Shown one piece after another: positions 8,907-17,922 of a DNA stretch of 64,000 nt. Numbering within the stretch: the first letter of the stretch is position 1; each line of letters starts with the position of its first letter. The position numbers and the translations under genes were made by a program. The notes under the pieces were generated by a model, which saw nothing but the letters and a program-made list of their open reading frames with translations, did no database searches and was not told where the DNA came from. The stretch is from NCBI RefSeq assembly GCF_009900745.1, contig NZ_WXVU01000023.1, forward strand, positions 19,018 to 83,017, written 5' to 3'. This DNA comes from Chryseobacterium sp. c4a (lineage in GTDB: Bacteria > Bacteroidota > Bacteroidia > Flavobacteriales > Weeksellaceae).

Positions 8907-8939
8907 AGCATCATTTCTATAAATGGTGCTGTTTTTTTT
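8907..8939 (+). terminator. Strong terminator after the decayed gene
   Basis: AGCATCATTT / AAATGGTGCT stem (10 bp, one U-G pair), 4-nt loop, then eight T. Nearly the same stem recurs at 16527-16551 and a related one at 9586-9606. Confidence 0.8.
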
Positions 8940-8999
8940 ATAAATTAGCTAGATTTTGTAAAGAATTCATAGAATGAATAGATTAACAACTTTTTTTTT

Positions 9000-9548
9000 A
9001 TGAAACATAGAATATTGCCCATTGCTTTTGGACTTAATTCATTTTACCTGTCGGTTTTGTATTTCCGGATGTTCTGGATGTCGGATGAAATGAAAACAGA
9101 AGTCCTTTTGACTTATAAATATATGCTGTATTCAGTATTTGTTGTTTTTCCTTTATTTATTATCTCAACACTTATTCTCACCAAAGAATTTAAAGCCGGT
9201 TTTTTTCTGAAACTTTTTATTTGGCTGTTAGTAGCAACTATGCCTGTCTTGTATTTTTTTGCCTTTGATTTGGTTAAAGAGAAAGAACTGCTTTACGGAT
9301 ATCTGATCACTTTGGTTCAGTGTCTGATTCAGTCTAAAACGATAAAAGATGACGAAATGATATCTCGGGTTGCCGGAGTTTTTTCAGCAAAGCTGATCTT
9401 ATGGTTTTTCATTTTATTGTTATCAATATTTTTTCATACGTTCTATTCTGATCTTCCGGCAAATATGTTAGCAGGCGGAGTCTATTATCTCTGTGTCGGA
9501 ATTCTTGATATTCTGGTTGTCAGATATAAATTTCTTACTGAAAAATAA
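9000..9548 (+). CDS. Hypothetical integral membrane protein
   Basis: 182 residues with five or six hydrophobic segments spread over the whole length (for example YSVFVVFPLFIISTLIL, LFIWLLVATMPVLYFFAF, LILWFFILLLSIFFHTFY) and short charged loops. I do not recognise the family. It is flanked by terminators on both sides, so it is transcribed alone. The ATG directly follows a run of T and no strong ribosome-binding site is visible, which is usual for Bacteroidota. Confidence 0.65.
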   Translation: MKHRILPIAFGLNSFYLSVLYFRMFWMSDEMKTEVLLTYKYMLYSVFVVFPLFIISTLILTKEFKAGFFLKLFIWLLVATMPVLYFFAFDLVKEKELLYGYLITLVQCLIQSKTIKDDEMISRVAGVFSAKLILWFFILLLSIFFHTFYSDLPANMLAGGVYYLCVGILDILVVRYKFLTEK

Positions 9549-9583
9549 GAGACCGGAAAAGATAGAAATATTATGATAAAAAA

Positions 9584-9608
9584 GACACCATTTATTGAAA
9601 ATGGTGCC
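9584..9608. terminator. Bidirectional terminator between the membrane protein and susD
   Basis: CACCATTT / AAATGGTG stem of 8 bp with a 5-nt loop. On the minus strand it is followed by a T-run, so it mainly serves the SusC/SusD operon; on the plus strand it also closes the gene ending at 9548. Confidence 0.7.
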
Positions 9609-9651
9609 TTTCTTGAAATATATTAAAATTGTTTTTTCTGGGTTTTATCTA

Positions 9652-11115
9652 TTAATTCTGTTGTATTTGGGGGTTATTATTAATCTCTTTATTCGGTATT
9701 TGGAATTTGAATTTATCCGGTGTCAGGTTAAATCTTCCAAAAGTATGGTTGGTTCCTGTATATACTCTTTCTAAAGGTGTATTCAATCTCTTCATATCAA
9801 ACCAAGCGTAGCCTTCACCCCAAAGTTCAATCCTTTTTTGCAGGATGATTTCATTAATCAGCTCAGCTCCTGTTTTGGTAGATAATGTATAAGCTTTATC
9901 TCTTTTGGATGCGATTTCAAATAACACCTGTTTTGCTTCAGCTTCTCTTCCTTGTCTTGCCAGAGCTTCAGCTTCTATATAATACAATGATGAGGCTCTG
10001 ATGTAAACATAATCTCCTTCAAACATGCTTGGATCTTTGAACTTCCAGCTTACATAGGCAGGATAGTTTTTAGTCTTTCCATTAAAGGTATATTTCACAG
10101 GCTGGCTTCCATTGAATACCTTTTTACGGTAATCCGTATCCGGAATAGCTTCGTACAAACGCTTGTCAATAAGCTTATAAATCTGTGCCGCTCCTGCGTA
10201 TCCTTCATTGGTGTTGTCAAACATAGAAAAGAAAGAGGCATAAAAATTTCCAATACTCATGGTGGAAATGGTATTATGGAATCCCCAGATCACCTCAGGA
10301 TTACTGATGCTGGAAAACCCTGTAGTGGTATAATCATTCTCTGTCATTAGAGCAATCCCTTGCTTGCCGTCTGCTGCATATTTTGCCGCTTTTGCATAAT
10401 CTCCGGTTTGCAGAAATATCTCAGAAGCAATAGCTTTTGCCGTTCTTTGATCGATCTGAGCTCTTGATGGGCGGGTGAAACTTTCCAGAAGAACAATAGA
10501 TTCTTCAATATCCTGGCCAATTTGTGAATATACCTGGGCTACTGTAGATCTGGGAAGCCCCTGGCTAGGATTATTGGTGGTAAGAACCAAAGGAAGCCCC
10601 GGATCAGATTGATGCCCCTTATAATCATTCGCATAAAAACGGATCAGATGAAAATAAGAATAGGCTCTTAGGGCAAGCAACTGTCCTCTAATCGCTTTAT
10701 TTTTAGGGCTTGCATCATCTTTTAAATCACCAAGTAACTTATTGATGATAAATATCCTTGCATAAAAAGTAGTCCATACGATTTCTGAAGCAATATTACT
10801 GGCATTCGTTGCTTCATAATTATAAAACATTCCCAAATGCTGATTTTTTGCCTGTATTACATCATTAGACATTAAATCGGCACCTGCTTTTATTCCCATG
10901 ATCCCAAAATCAGAGTGAGACGAGATATTTCCTCCGGCACCATTACTACGAAGGTCAAGATAAATTCCGCCCAGGATTTTTTCAGGCTTTGATTGATCTT
11001 CATTCAGTTGTTCACCGGAGATGTCTCCCTCTGGTAATGTATTGAGATCATTAGCACATCCGGTTGTAATAAGTCCTACGGCTAATGCTGATATAAAGTA
11101 TTTTATTGTTTTCAT
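9652..11115 (-). CDS. SusD/RagB-family outer-membrane nutrient-binding lipoprotein
   Basis: 487 residues with a lipoprotein signal peptide (lipid-attached Cys at residue 20, LITTGC) and the SusD/RagB fold: an N-terminal TPR-like helical part (KAIRGQLLALRAYSYFHLIRFYAND) and the family's C-terminal IILQKRIELWGEGYAWFDMKRLN motif. SusD proteins form a lid on the SusC porin and bind the imported compound at the cell surface. The gene starts 8 bp after the SusC gene, so the two are cotranscribed. No glycoside hydrolase or sulfatase is next to it, so the substrate may not be a polysaccharide; the Met/Cys-rich mini-ORF in the leader hints at a sulfur compound (inference). Confidence 0.95.
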   Translation of the reverse strand: MKTIKYFISALAVGLITTGCANDLNTLPEGDISGEQLNEDQSKPEKILGGIYLDLRSNGAGGNISSHSDFGIMGIKAGADLMSNDVIQAKNQHLGMFYNYEATNASNIASEIVWTTFYARIFIINKLLGDLKDDASPKNKAIRGQLLALRAYSYFHLIRFYANDYKGHQSDPGLPLVLTTNNPSQGLPRSTVAQVYSQIGQDIEESIVLLESFTRPSRAQIDQRTAKAIASEIFLQTGDYAKAAKYAADGKQGIALMTENDYTTTGFSSISNPEVIWGFHNTISTMSIGNFYASFFSMFDNTNEGYAGAAQIYKLIDKRLYEAIPDTDYRKKVFNGSQPVKYTFNGKTKNYPAYVSWKFKDPSMFEGDYVYIRASSLYYIEAEALARQGREAEAKQVLFEIASKRDKAYTLSTKTGAELINEIILQKRIELWGEGYAWFDMKRLNTPLERVYTGTNHTFGRFNLTPDKFKFQIPNKEINNNPQIQQN

Positions 11116-11123
11116 AATTTCTT

Positions 11124-14078
11124 TTAAAATGTTAGTTTAAAACCAAGTGAAACACTGGATAATAAAGAATATCTGTAAGCATCAGATACTCCTGTTAATG
11201 AGGCTCTTGGGTCATATCCTTTTCTCTTAGACCATAGATACAGATTGTTTCCTGTAGCATAAATTTTTAAGGCTGATAAACCGATTTGTTTTACAAAATC
11301 GTCAGATAGCTGGTATGATAATGTTACATCCTGAAGGCTGATGTAGTCAGACTTAATCAGGTAAAGGGTAGAATTTCCGTTTTGGTTGCTGGAATTTAAA
11401 TCCACACGTGGAAGAGCAGCTGTTGGGTTTTCAGGAGTCCATGTTTTATCAAGATCAGTTGTGTAGTTAGAACCATAAGCATCAGAGTGGAATAGCGATC
11501 TGTAAATATCATCATATCCATATCCGCCAAATTGGTAGGCGAAATTAACCGATAGGTTCACTCTTTTATAGGTAATATCTGTTCCAAATCCACCATATAC
11601 CTTTGGAATTGCTGATTTTCCGGTATTATAATTGGTCGCTTCTTTATTATCGTTGGTAATAACCTTTTCTACTTGTTGAGTAACAGGATTGAACTTATCT
11701 TTATACCATAATGCATCACCATTCTCAGGATTTACTCCCGCAAACTCTTTTAAAAAGTAAGTATATCGGTCACCGCCTTCAGCAAGAACAAATAGCCCTG
11801 AAACCAGTCCTGTTGCTCTTTGTTGCTCAGGTAATTTTGTAATCTTGTTTTTGTAATGAGTGGCGTTGGCGTAGAAATTCCACTGAAGATCCTGTGTTCT
11901 GATAATATCTACATTGATGTTAGCTTGAACTCCTTTATTATACATATCTCCAATATTTCCATATTTCACATAGGGGCCTGAATTGGATATTGCTAATGGA
12001 AGGGCATAGATCATATCCGATACCTTTCTTTCAAAGTAATCAGCATTTACATTCACTCTGTTGTTGAATAAAGAAATTTCAAATCCAGCATTCAGGTTTT
12101 TGGAAGTTTCCCATTTTAGATCTCTATTTCCTTGTTTCTTTAAAGTAAGTACAGGTTTGCCATCTCCAAAGTCATTGATTCCATAGATATCTTGATAAGC
12201 GTAGTAATCTCTGGTAGTACTGTTTAATAAGATATTATCATTTCCCTGCTGTCCATAAGATACCTTCAGCTTCAGTGCGTTTATCACCTTGCTGTCTTTC
12301 AGGAAATCTTCTTTGGCAACATTCCATGCTGCTCCCAAACCATAGAAAGTACCCCATCTGCTTTCAGGAGCAAATACTGAAGAACCATCTCTACGTACAT
12401 TGGCATTGAAGAAATACTTATTATCATAGTTGTATAATAACCTTGAAAAATATCCTTCTACAGCATATTCATATCCGTTTCCTGACAAATCTGTAATTTT
12501 TACAGCATTATCAAAAGATGATGAATCGGGAAGTAGAAGCTGTTGCTTAGTTCCGGAAAATCCTTCATTTTTTGTTTTATTCAATTCATGACCAACAAGG
12601 AGATTGAAACTATGTTTATCGAATTTCTTTTGATAAGTAAGCAATTGCTGATGATTCAGGGTATAGTTAAATATTGATTCATGCGTAATGTTTCCACCTA
12701 CCGATGAAGAAGTTCCGCCCAATGTATTTCCGAATTGAAGGTTTCTTAAATTTTCAAGATAAGCTCCAAAGTTGTACGTGAAATCTAATCCTTTGATGAT
12801 TTCATAGCTTAACCCGAGATTGGCATTGGTGATATTACTGATTCTTTGAGATTTATCCTGTTGAAGATTTCCCACCGGGTTTTCAAAAACAGCATAAGAT
12901 CTGGTAGCACCGTTGGGCCCTTGTCCATCCCCATAATCATAAAGAGCATTTCCATGGTTGTCATAAAGCCTTTGATAATTGTCATCTCTAAGAAAAACAG
13001 GATAGAAAGGGGCTATATTTCTGGCAAACTGAAACGGATTGGAAAAACCTCCTGTTTCTCCAAAATTCTGCTTGCTATATGTATAGGAAAGAGCCGTTGT
13101 TAATTTTAATTTTTGAGTAATAGAGTAGTCTACATTCGATCTGATCCCGAATCTTTCAAAACCAGAACCAATAAGATATCCTTTATCATCCAGGTAGTTC
13201 AATGATGTATAAGACTTTACCTGATCACCGCTGGCGTTGATTCCTACCGTAGCTTCTCTTCTTAAAGCAGGCTTGAAAAGTAATTTTTTCCAATTATCCT
13301 GATAAAGCAGCTTCGCATTAGGATTAAAAGAACCGTCAGGAGCAATCAACTGACTAAAAGGTACATTATAAACATTGTAGCCTAATCCGTTTAATGCTGC
13401 AAGTCCTACTGCATGAGGTGTCGTTCCGGAGGGAACAGCTCCCGGTTGTTTCTGTCTTACAATTTCCCCAATTCTCCCTCTGTTATAATAGGCTGTATAG
13501 TAGTCCTGTGGTGAAGTATATACCGAATAATCCTCAATAGATCTGAAGTTTACTCCGGTTTTTACATCAACATCTACGGTTAACTTCTTATTTTTTCCCC
13601 TTTTGGTATTCACGATAATAACCCCATTGGCACCTCTTGAACCGTATAAAGCATTAGAAGAAGCATCTTCCAGAAAGGAAATACTCTCAATATCCGCCGA
13701 AGAAATACTATTCAAGTCACCACTGTAAGGAATTCCATCCAATACGATTAAAGGGTCACTGGATGCATTGATGGAACCAATTCCTCTCATCCTTATCGTA
13801 GGCTGAGAACCCGGTTGTCCGGAAGAGATCACCTGTACCCCTGCTACTTTACCTCCAATTCCCTGAAGAACGTTTCCATTTTGAAGATTACCAAGATCTT
13901 TAGCCTTTAAAGATTGTACAGATCCGGTGATCTCCTCTTTTTTCTGCTTTCCGAAGGCTACCACCACCACTTCTTTGATGGAAGTCTCCTGTGAAAGACT
14001 ATCTTTTTTCTGTGCAAAGCCATATTCTGCGAATAGAAGCACGGCCAATACACCAAGTTTGCATTGTTTTTTTCTCAT
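11124..14078 (-). CDS. SusC/RagA-family TonB-dependent outer-membrane transporter
   Basis: 984 residues: a signal peptide ending near AEYGFAQ, a TonB-box-like EVVVVAFG at about residue 37, the plug domain (GKVAGVQVISSGQPGSQPTIRMRGIGSINASSDPLIVLDG, split over residues 75-117), the SusC signature ALYGSRGANGVIIVNTKRG near residue 145, then a 22-strand barrel ending in a C-terminal Phe (VSLGFKLTF). The carboxypeptidase-like N-terminal domain common in SusC proteins is absent, so this is the short form. It imports an oligomer or peptide captured by its SusD partner, powered by TonB. It is first in a two-gene operon with a leader of about 380 nt. Confidence 0.95.
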   Translation of the reverse strand: MRKKQCKLGVLAVLLFAEYGFAQKKDSLSQETSIKEVVVVAFGKQKKEEITGSVQSLKAKDLGNLQNGNVLQGIGGKVAGVQVISSGQPGSQPTIRMRGIGSINASSDPLIVLDGIPYSGDLNSISSADIESISFLEDASSNALYGSRGANGVIIVNTKRGKNKKLTVDVDVKTGVNFRSIEDYSVYTSPQDYYTAYYNRGRIGEIVRQKQPGAVPSGTTPHAVGLAALNGLGYNVYNVPFSQLIAPDGSFNPNAKLLYQDNWKKLLFKPALRREATVGINASGDQVKSYTSLNYLDDKGYLIGSGFERFGIRSNVDYSITQKLKLTTALSYTYSKQNFGETGGFSNPFQFARNIAPFYPVFLRDDNYQRLYDNHGNALYDYGDGQGPNGATRSYAVFENPVGNLQQDKSQRISNITNANLGLSYEIIKGLDFTYNFGAYLENLRNLQFGNTLGGTSSSVGGNITHESIFNYTLNHQQLLTYQKKFDKHSFNLLVGHELNKTKNEGFSGTKQQLLLPDSSSFDNAVKITDLSGNGYEYAVEGYFSRLLYNYDNKYFFNANVRRDGSSVFAPESRWGTFYGLGAAWNVAKEDFLKDSKVINALKLKVSYGQQGNDNILLNSTTRDYYAYQDIYGINDFGDGKPVLTLKKQGNRDLKWETSKNLNAGFEISLFNNRVNVNADYFERKVSDMIYALPLAISNSGPYVKYGNIGDMYNKGVQANINVDIIRTQDLQWNFYANATHYKNKITKLPEQQRATGLVSGLFVLAEGGDRYTYFLKEFAGVNPENGDALWYKDKFNPVTQQVEKVITNDNKEATNYNTGKSAIPKVYGGFGTDITYKRVNLSVNFAYQFGGYGYDDIYRSLFHSDAYGSNYTTDLDKTWTPENPTAALPRVDLNSSNQNGNSTLYLIKSDYISLQDVTLSYQLSDDFVKQIGLSALKIYATGNNLYLWSKRKGYDPRASLTGVSDAYRYSLLSSVSLGFKLTF

Positions 14079-14155
14079 TATATTAATCTTAGGTTTAAAA
14101 AATTGAATATGTGTATTACTCTTTGTCTTCCTGTTTAGGAAAAATAAGTCCCCAG

Positions 14156-14174
14156 CCTCCCTTTTGTAAGGAGG
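14156..14174 (-). promoter_or_regulatory. Small hairpin in the SusC leader, possible attenuator
   Basis: CCTCCTT/AGGGAGG-type stem (7 bp, one G-U) lying between the mini-ORF and the SusC start, followed some 10 nt later on the minus strand by five T. It is too weak to call a terminator with confidence. Confidence 0.25.
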
Positions 14175-14278
14175 TGTTAGAAAGAAAATGTTAAAATAGA
14201 GGAGGTGTACCCGGATTAAATAGGCCTTGAGCTTATCGGGCTTTAATTCCTACAATAATGTGCATATTTCTTTGGGAG

Positions 14279-14395
14279 TTATGGCATCATCATTTTACAC
14301 ATCATAGATTCAAAGCACATCTTTTTAGAAGTGATGTTGTGCTGTGAAAGGCTATTCCCTGTACAACCCTTATGTTGTTCAGAAACTACAGCCAT
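14279..14395 (-). CDS. Candidate Met/Cys-rich leader peptide (38 codons) upstream of susC
   Basis: In the leader between the predicted SusC promoter and its ATG lies a 38-codon ORF whose second half is strikingly rich in sulfur amino acids: KKMCFESMMCKMMMP just before the stop gives seven Met and two Cys in the last 14 residues. Short ORFs that concentrate the codons of one amino-acid family in an operon leader are typical of translation-coupled attenuation. This would fit control of the SusC/SusD uptake pair by methionine or cysteine supply. It has no hydrophobic segment. It could also be a chance ORF; conservation in relatives would decide. Confidence 0.45.
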   Translation of the reverse strand: MAVVSEQHKGCTGNSLSQHNITSKKMCFESMMCKMMMP

Positions 14396-14465
14396 GATAG
14401 TGTATAGGTAAGAATTAAAGTCATTCTTATTCATGAGAATAGAGTTTTATTTTTTTTATCTGGGT

Positions 14466-14473
14466 CAAAATTA
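14466..14473 (-). promoter_or_regulatory. -7 promoter box TAATTTTG for the SusC/SusD operon
   Basis: Exact TAnnTTTG match on the minus strand, about 70 bp before the mini-ORF and 390 bp before the SusC ATG. Confidence 0.5.
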
Positions 14474-14527
14474 TTTAATAATTCATAAAACTTTGTTAAA
14501 AAAGGATATGAGAAAAATCATATTAGT

Positions 14528-14542
14528 CTACTAATTTAGTGG
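14528..14542. promoter_or_regulatory. Candidate operator palindrome upstream of the SusC promoter
   Basis: CTACTAATTTAGTGG is a 7-1-7 inverted repeat with one mismatch, located about 55 bp upstream of the -7 box, where an activator would bind. Its shape resembles sites of Rrf2-type regulators, but this is inference. Confidence 0.4.
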
Positions 14543-14716
14543 GGTAATTGAAATTTTGTGCAAAATATTGAATTTTAAAGAAGGTAATGTGTTGTTTTTT
14601 AATGCGTTATATTCTTGTAAATATTTGTTTTAAAATTAGAAAAAAATCCATTTTTAGTAGTTGAATAAAAATTAACATTATAAGTCTATTGTTTTTGTAG
14701 ACTTTTTATGTATTTT

Positions 14717-14822
14717 ACGCCCGATTTCTTTTGTGGGAGCTATTTCCCGCTATCCACTCATACTCCTCACGCCAGGCTATGGCTTGGACGTGTTGCGGGG
14801 TAACCGTTACTATCGGGGCTAG
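14717..14822 (+). repeat. Structured element, probably an interspersed flavobacterial repeat
   Basis: A locally G/C-rich stretch of about 105 bp inside a very A/T-rich spacer. Its ends pair (GCCCGAT at 14719-14725 with ATCGGGGC at 14812-14819), and inside are a GGGA/TCCC mini-hairpin (GGGAGCTATTTCCC) and a longer stem around CACGCCAGGC / GGCTTGGACGTG. From memory, elements with GAGCTATTTCCCGCTATCC at one end and ATCGGGGCTAG at the other recur in intergenic regions of Chryseobacterium; I cannot confirm copy number from one window. Confidence 0.4.
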
Positions 14823-14970
14823 AGGCAGGATGATGAAGAGGAAAAATATGTCGTTAAAAGGTTATCATTTGTTTTTTTTTCAGATAGAAACACTTTTACC
14901 AAAAAATTAATTATATTTTTGAATACTGTATTGGCAAAGTACTTTTTGCTGATGACAGGTTAGTATTATT

Positions 14971-16476
14971 ATGAGAAAATACCTTACCTATATATTAATG
15001 TTGGGGTTTCCTCTGTTAGGAGCCCAAACTAAAGTAGCAGAAAAGTCTACTTATCAAGAGAACTGGACATTGCTGGATCAAGAAAATGCAGCAATAGCCT
15101 TTGATGCAGATGTAAAATTATCTGATGCTGAGATTGCTTTAGATAAAAAACTATTTCAGATCAGGAAACAGTTTCTTATTGAAACAGAAAAACAGCATAT
15201 TCCACTATATAATCGTTCTTTTAATGAAATAAAACCATTGATAGAATCCAGTAAGTTGTTTAAGATCATTCAAACAATGCCTAAAGGAGGGCTGCTCCAC
15301 ACACACAGTGGCGGGTTGGCTAATGCAGAATGGTTGATAGCGACAGCTAGAAAATATAAAGAATGCTATGTGTATGACCAACAAGACAATGATAAATTCA
15401 TTTTCGGTCAGTTAGGCTTCTTTGAAAATGGAAAAGTTCCAAAAGGATTTGTTAATCTAGATAAAAAGCTAAGTTCAGATGCCGGTTTTGAAAAGAAACT
15501 GTATGATCTTCTCCTTTTAAAAAGAGATAATCTTTGTTCTTACACAGACTATTGGATTGAGTTTGAAAAACGTTTCCAACGCATCAACTTGTTATTGCCT
15601 TATCGTCCTTTTTTCAAGGAATATTATTTAAAAGGCTTTCAGGATCTAGCTAAAGATCATGTGCAGCATGTGGAGATCAGATATGTTTTTAATGAACTCT
15701 ACGATTTTGAACATGGGAAATATCCATTGGAAAAGTCCATTACAGATCTACAGGATATTGTAAAGCAAATGCGTCAGTCGGATCCTCAGTTCAGTCTGAA
15801 GTTGATCTATTCGAGTTTTAAATTTTTAGATTCCGACAGTATTGAAAAAGAACTTGAGATTGCTTTTAAGTTAAAAAAACAATTCCCGGATATGATTTCA
15901 GGTTTTGATCTTGTTGCCGATGAAGCAGCCGGAAACAGCATCAATTCTTTCCAGAAAAACTGGACGAAAATTAATGAAATTACTAAAAAATCAGGAATAG
16001 AAATGCCTTTGTTCCTTCATGCGGGAGAAAGCACTTCCATTTTCAATAAAAACATACTGGATATTACTTTATTGAACAACCAGAGAATTGGGCATGGTCT
16101 TAATCTGATCTACTTCCCAAAATCTATGGAGCTAATTAAAAAACAGAATAAATTGGTAGAAGTAAGTCCAATCAGTAACCAAATCCTAGGATATGTAAGT
16201 GATATGAGAAACCATCCGGCAAGAGTTTTACTGAGCAATGGAGTACAATGCTCTATTAATAGTGATGACCCTGCCGTATATGGCTATGAAGGATTAAGTT
16301 ACGACTTTTGGATGGCCTATGTATATTGGGAATTGGATGTAAAAGCATTAAAGAAATTGGTTCTCAATTCTATTAACTACTCTTCTTTGAATAAAAATGA
16401 GAAAAAACAATCTTTAGAATCTCTGAATAAACAGTGGAATGATTTTGTTCAGAAAACCAATCAGGAACTAAATTAA
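14971..16476 (+). CDS. Secreted adenosine deaminase-like amidohydrolase (ADGF/CECR1-like)
   Basis: 501 residues with a signal peptide (MRKYLTYILMLGFPLLGAQ) and the adenosine/AMP deaminase barrel. Visible metal and catalytic motifs are LLHTHSGGL (the HxH strand, near residue 109), FLHAGES near residue 350, IGHGLNL near residue 370 and SINSDDPAVYG near residue 428. The long N-terminal extension and the signal peptide point to the secreted ADGF-like group rather than the cytosolic 330-residue enzymes. It would deaminate adenosine outside the cytoplasm for purine salvage. It stands alone, divergent from the SusC/SusD operon, and ends at a good terminator. Confidence 0.85.
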   Translation: MRKYLTYILMLGFPLLGAQTKVAEKSTYQENWTLLDQENAAIAFDADVKLSDAEIALDKKLFQIRKQFLIETEKQHIPLYNRSFNEIKPLIESSKLFKIIQTMPKGGLLHTHSGGLANAEWLIATARKYKECYVYDQQDNDKFIFGQLGFFENGKVPKGFVNLDKKLSSDAGFEKKLYDLLLLKRDNLCSYTDYWIEFEKRFQRINLLLPYRPFFKEYYLKGFQDLAKDHVQHVEIRYVFNELYDFEHGKYPLEKSITDLQDIVKQMRQSDPQFSLKLIYSSFKFLDSDSIEKELEIAFKLKKQFPDMISGFDLVADEAAGNSINSFQKNWTKINEITKKSGIEMPLFLHAGESTSIFNKNILDITLLNNQRIGHGLNLIYFPKSMELIKKQNKLVEVSPISNQILGYVSDMRNHPARVLLSNGVQCSINSDDPAVYGYEGLSYDFWMAYVYWELDVKALKKLVLNSINYSSLNKNEKKQSLESLNKQWNDFVQKTNQELN

Positions 16477-16526
16477 TGATCTAACGGAAAAAATAACAAC
16501 TTTTTACTGTTAACTTATAAATATAG

Positions 16527-16554
16527 TAGCATCATTTTTTAAATGGTGCTATTT
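16527..16554 (+). terminator. Terminator after the adenosine deaminase-like gene
   Basis: TAGCATCATTT / AAATGGTGCTA stem of 11 bp with one wobble pair and a 3-nt loop, 50 bp after the stop codon. Confidence 0.75.
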
Positions 16555-16902
16555 CTTAATATAAATTAAGTTATGTTTTATGGTATCAATGAAATTGATT
16601 CTTTTTAAGCGGGCGCATAGCCATAATTTTTTATCAGGAGTAAATATCCTCTCTTTGATCCAGTTAACTCCTCTTTATCGTTGTAAAATCTGCGAAATCC
16701 ATGAGTTTAGAGGGAAATTAAAATAAATTACCTGGAATTCATTGCTGCAAAAGCTCATAACAGTCATTTTTATCTTGAAATTTTCAAAACAGAGATTCTG
16801 TTACAACTTCCCTTAATTGAGATACTCTGATGATTTCTGTTCTTCTGAACTTTGCCTTATCAAAATAACGGGATATAATATTAACCGGAAAAGTAAAACA
16901 AT
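16555..16902. other. Spacer upstream of the epimerase gene
   Basis: About 350 bp without a recognisable gene, RNA or repeat; short ORFs on both strands are interrupted. It must contain the promoter of the gene at 16903. Confidence 0.4.
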
Positions 16903-17838
16903 ATGCAAACAATATTAGGAGCCAATGGACAGATTGGTGAAGAGCTGGCAAGAGAACTAAAAAGAAACTTTACTTCAGATATCCGAATTGTCAGCAGAGA
17001 TGCAAAGAAAGTAAACGATACTGATGAGGTGTTTTCCGCAGATTTATCTATTCGTGAAAAAGCTATTGAAGCTGTAAAAGGAAGTGAAATTGCTTACTTT
17101 ACACTGGGCCTTTCGATAAGTTCAGATCTTTGGGAAAAACAATTTCCACTGATACTTCAAAATGTAATTGATGCCTGTAAGATCAACGGAACAAAACTGG
17201 TGTTTTTTGACAACACCTATATGTATCCACAAGATGGCCGTGTTTTGAACGAAAATACAGTATTTGATCCAGTGGGAAGAAAGGGACGAGTAAGACGGAA
17301 AATGGCCGAAATGGTATTGAGAGAAATAGAATCCGGTGAGTTGGAAGCGGTAATCTGCCGTGCTCCTGAATTTTATGGCCCTGGAAAAACACAAAGTATT
17401 ACCAATACATTGATTTTTAATCATATCAAAGAAGGAAAAAAATTGAAAGTTCCATTGAGTGCAAGTAAAAGAAGAAGTCTCATCTGGACACCGGATGCGA
17501 GCCGTGCAACCTCTTTAATTGGAAATACACCGGATGCATTTGGACAAACCTGGCATTTACCAGTGGATAAAAGCCACCCAACCTATAACGAATTTATTAG
17601 AATAGCGTCTGAAGTTTATGATAAAGATCTGAAGTATTCAGCTGTACCTAAGTTTATATTTAAGATAGGTGCTTTATTCAATAAAAAAGTAAAGGAATTA
17701 TTGGAGCTGCTTCCAAGATATGAGCATGATAATATCTTTGATGATTCAAAGTTCAGAAAAAGATTTCCTGAATTTCAGGTGACTCTTTATAAACAAGGAA
17801 TCAGCCAGATTAAAAGCGAACAGCTTTCCGGAAAATAA
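16903..17838 (+). CDS. NAD(P)-dependent epimerase/reductase (extended SDR / atypical NmrA-like)
   Basis: 311 residues with an N-terminal Rossmann nucleotide-binding motif (ILGANGQIGEELAREL) and an extended SDR layout: FFDNTYMYPQDG near residue 103, where the family's Tyr lies, and ICRAPEFYGPG near residue 157. It is a cytosolic oxidoreductase or epimerase of unknown substrate. An AraC-type regulator follows 84 bp downstream on the same strand, a common pairing for such stress-type reductases, and the two may be cotranscribed. Confidence 0.82.
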   Translation: MQTILGANGQIGEELARELKRNFTSDIRIVSRDAKKVNDTDEVFSADLSIREKAIEAVKGSEIAYFTLGLSISSDLWEKQFPLILQNVIDACKINGTKLVFFDNTYMYPQDGRVLNENTVFDPVGRKGRVRRKMAEMVLREIESGELEAVICRAPEFYGPGKTQSITNTLIFNHIKEGKKLKVPLSASKRRSLIWTPDASRATSLIGNTPDAFGQTWHLPVDKSHPTYNEFIRIASEVYDKDLKYSAVPKFIFKIGALFNKKVKELLELLPRYEHDNIFDDSKFRKRFPEFQVTLYKQGISQIKSEQLSGK

Positions 17839-17922
17839 TAAAATTGTAACTTAGTATGAGTTATCTTTTAAAACCACATAAATTTCTATTGGGGTTAAAA
17901 AAAATAAATTAGAAATTCAGTA

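Noticed and set aside
17122..17424. 100-codon minus-strand frame inside the epimerase gene
   Set aside because: Antisense shadow of a well-supported gene, with no domain-like sequence.
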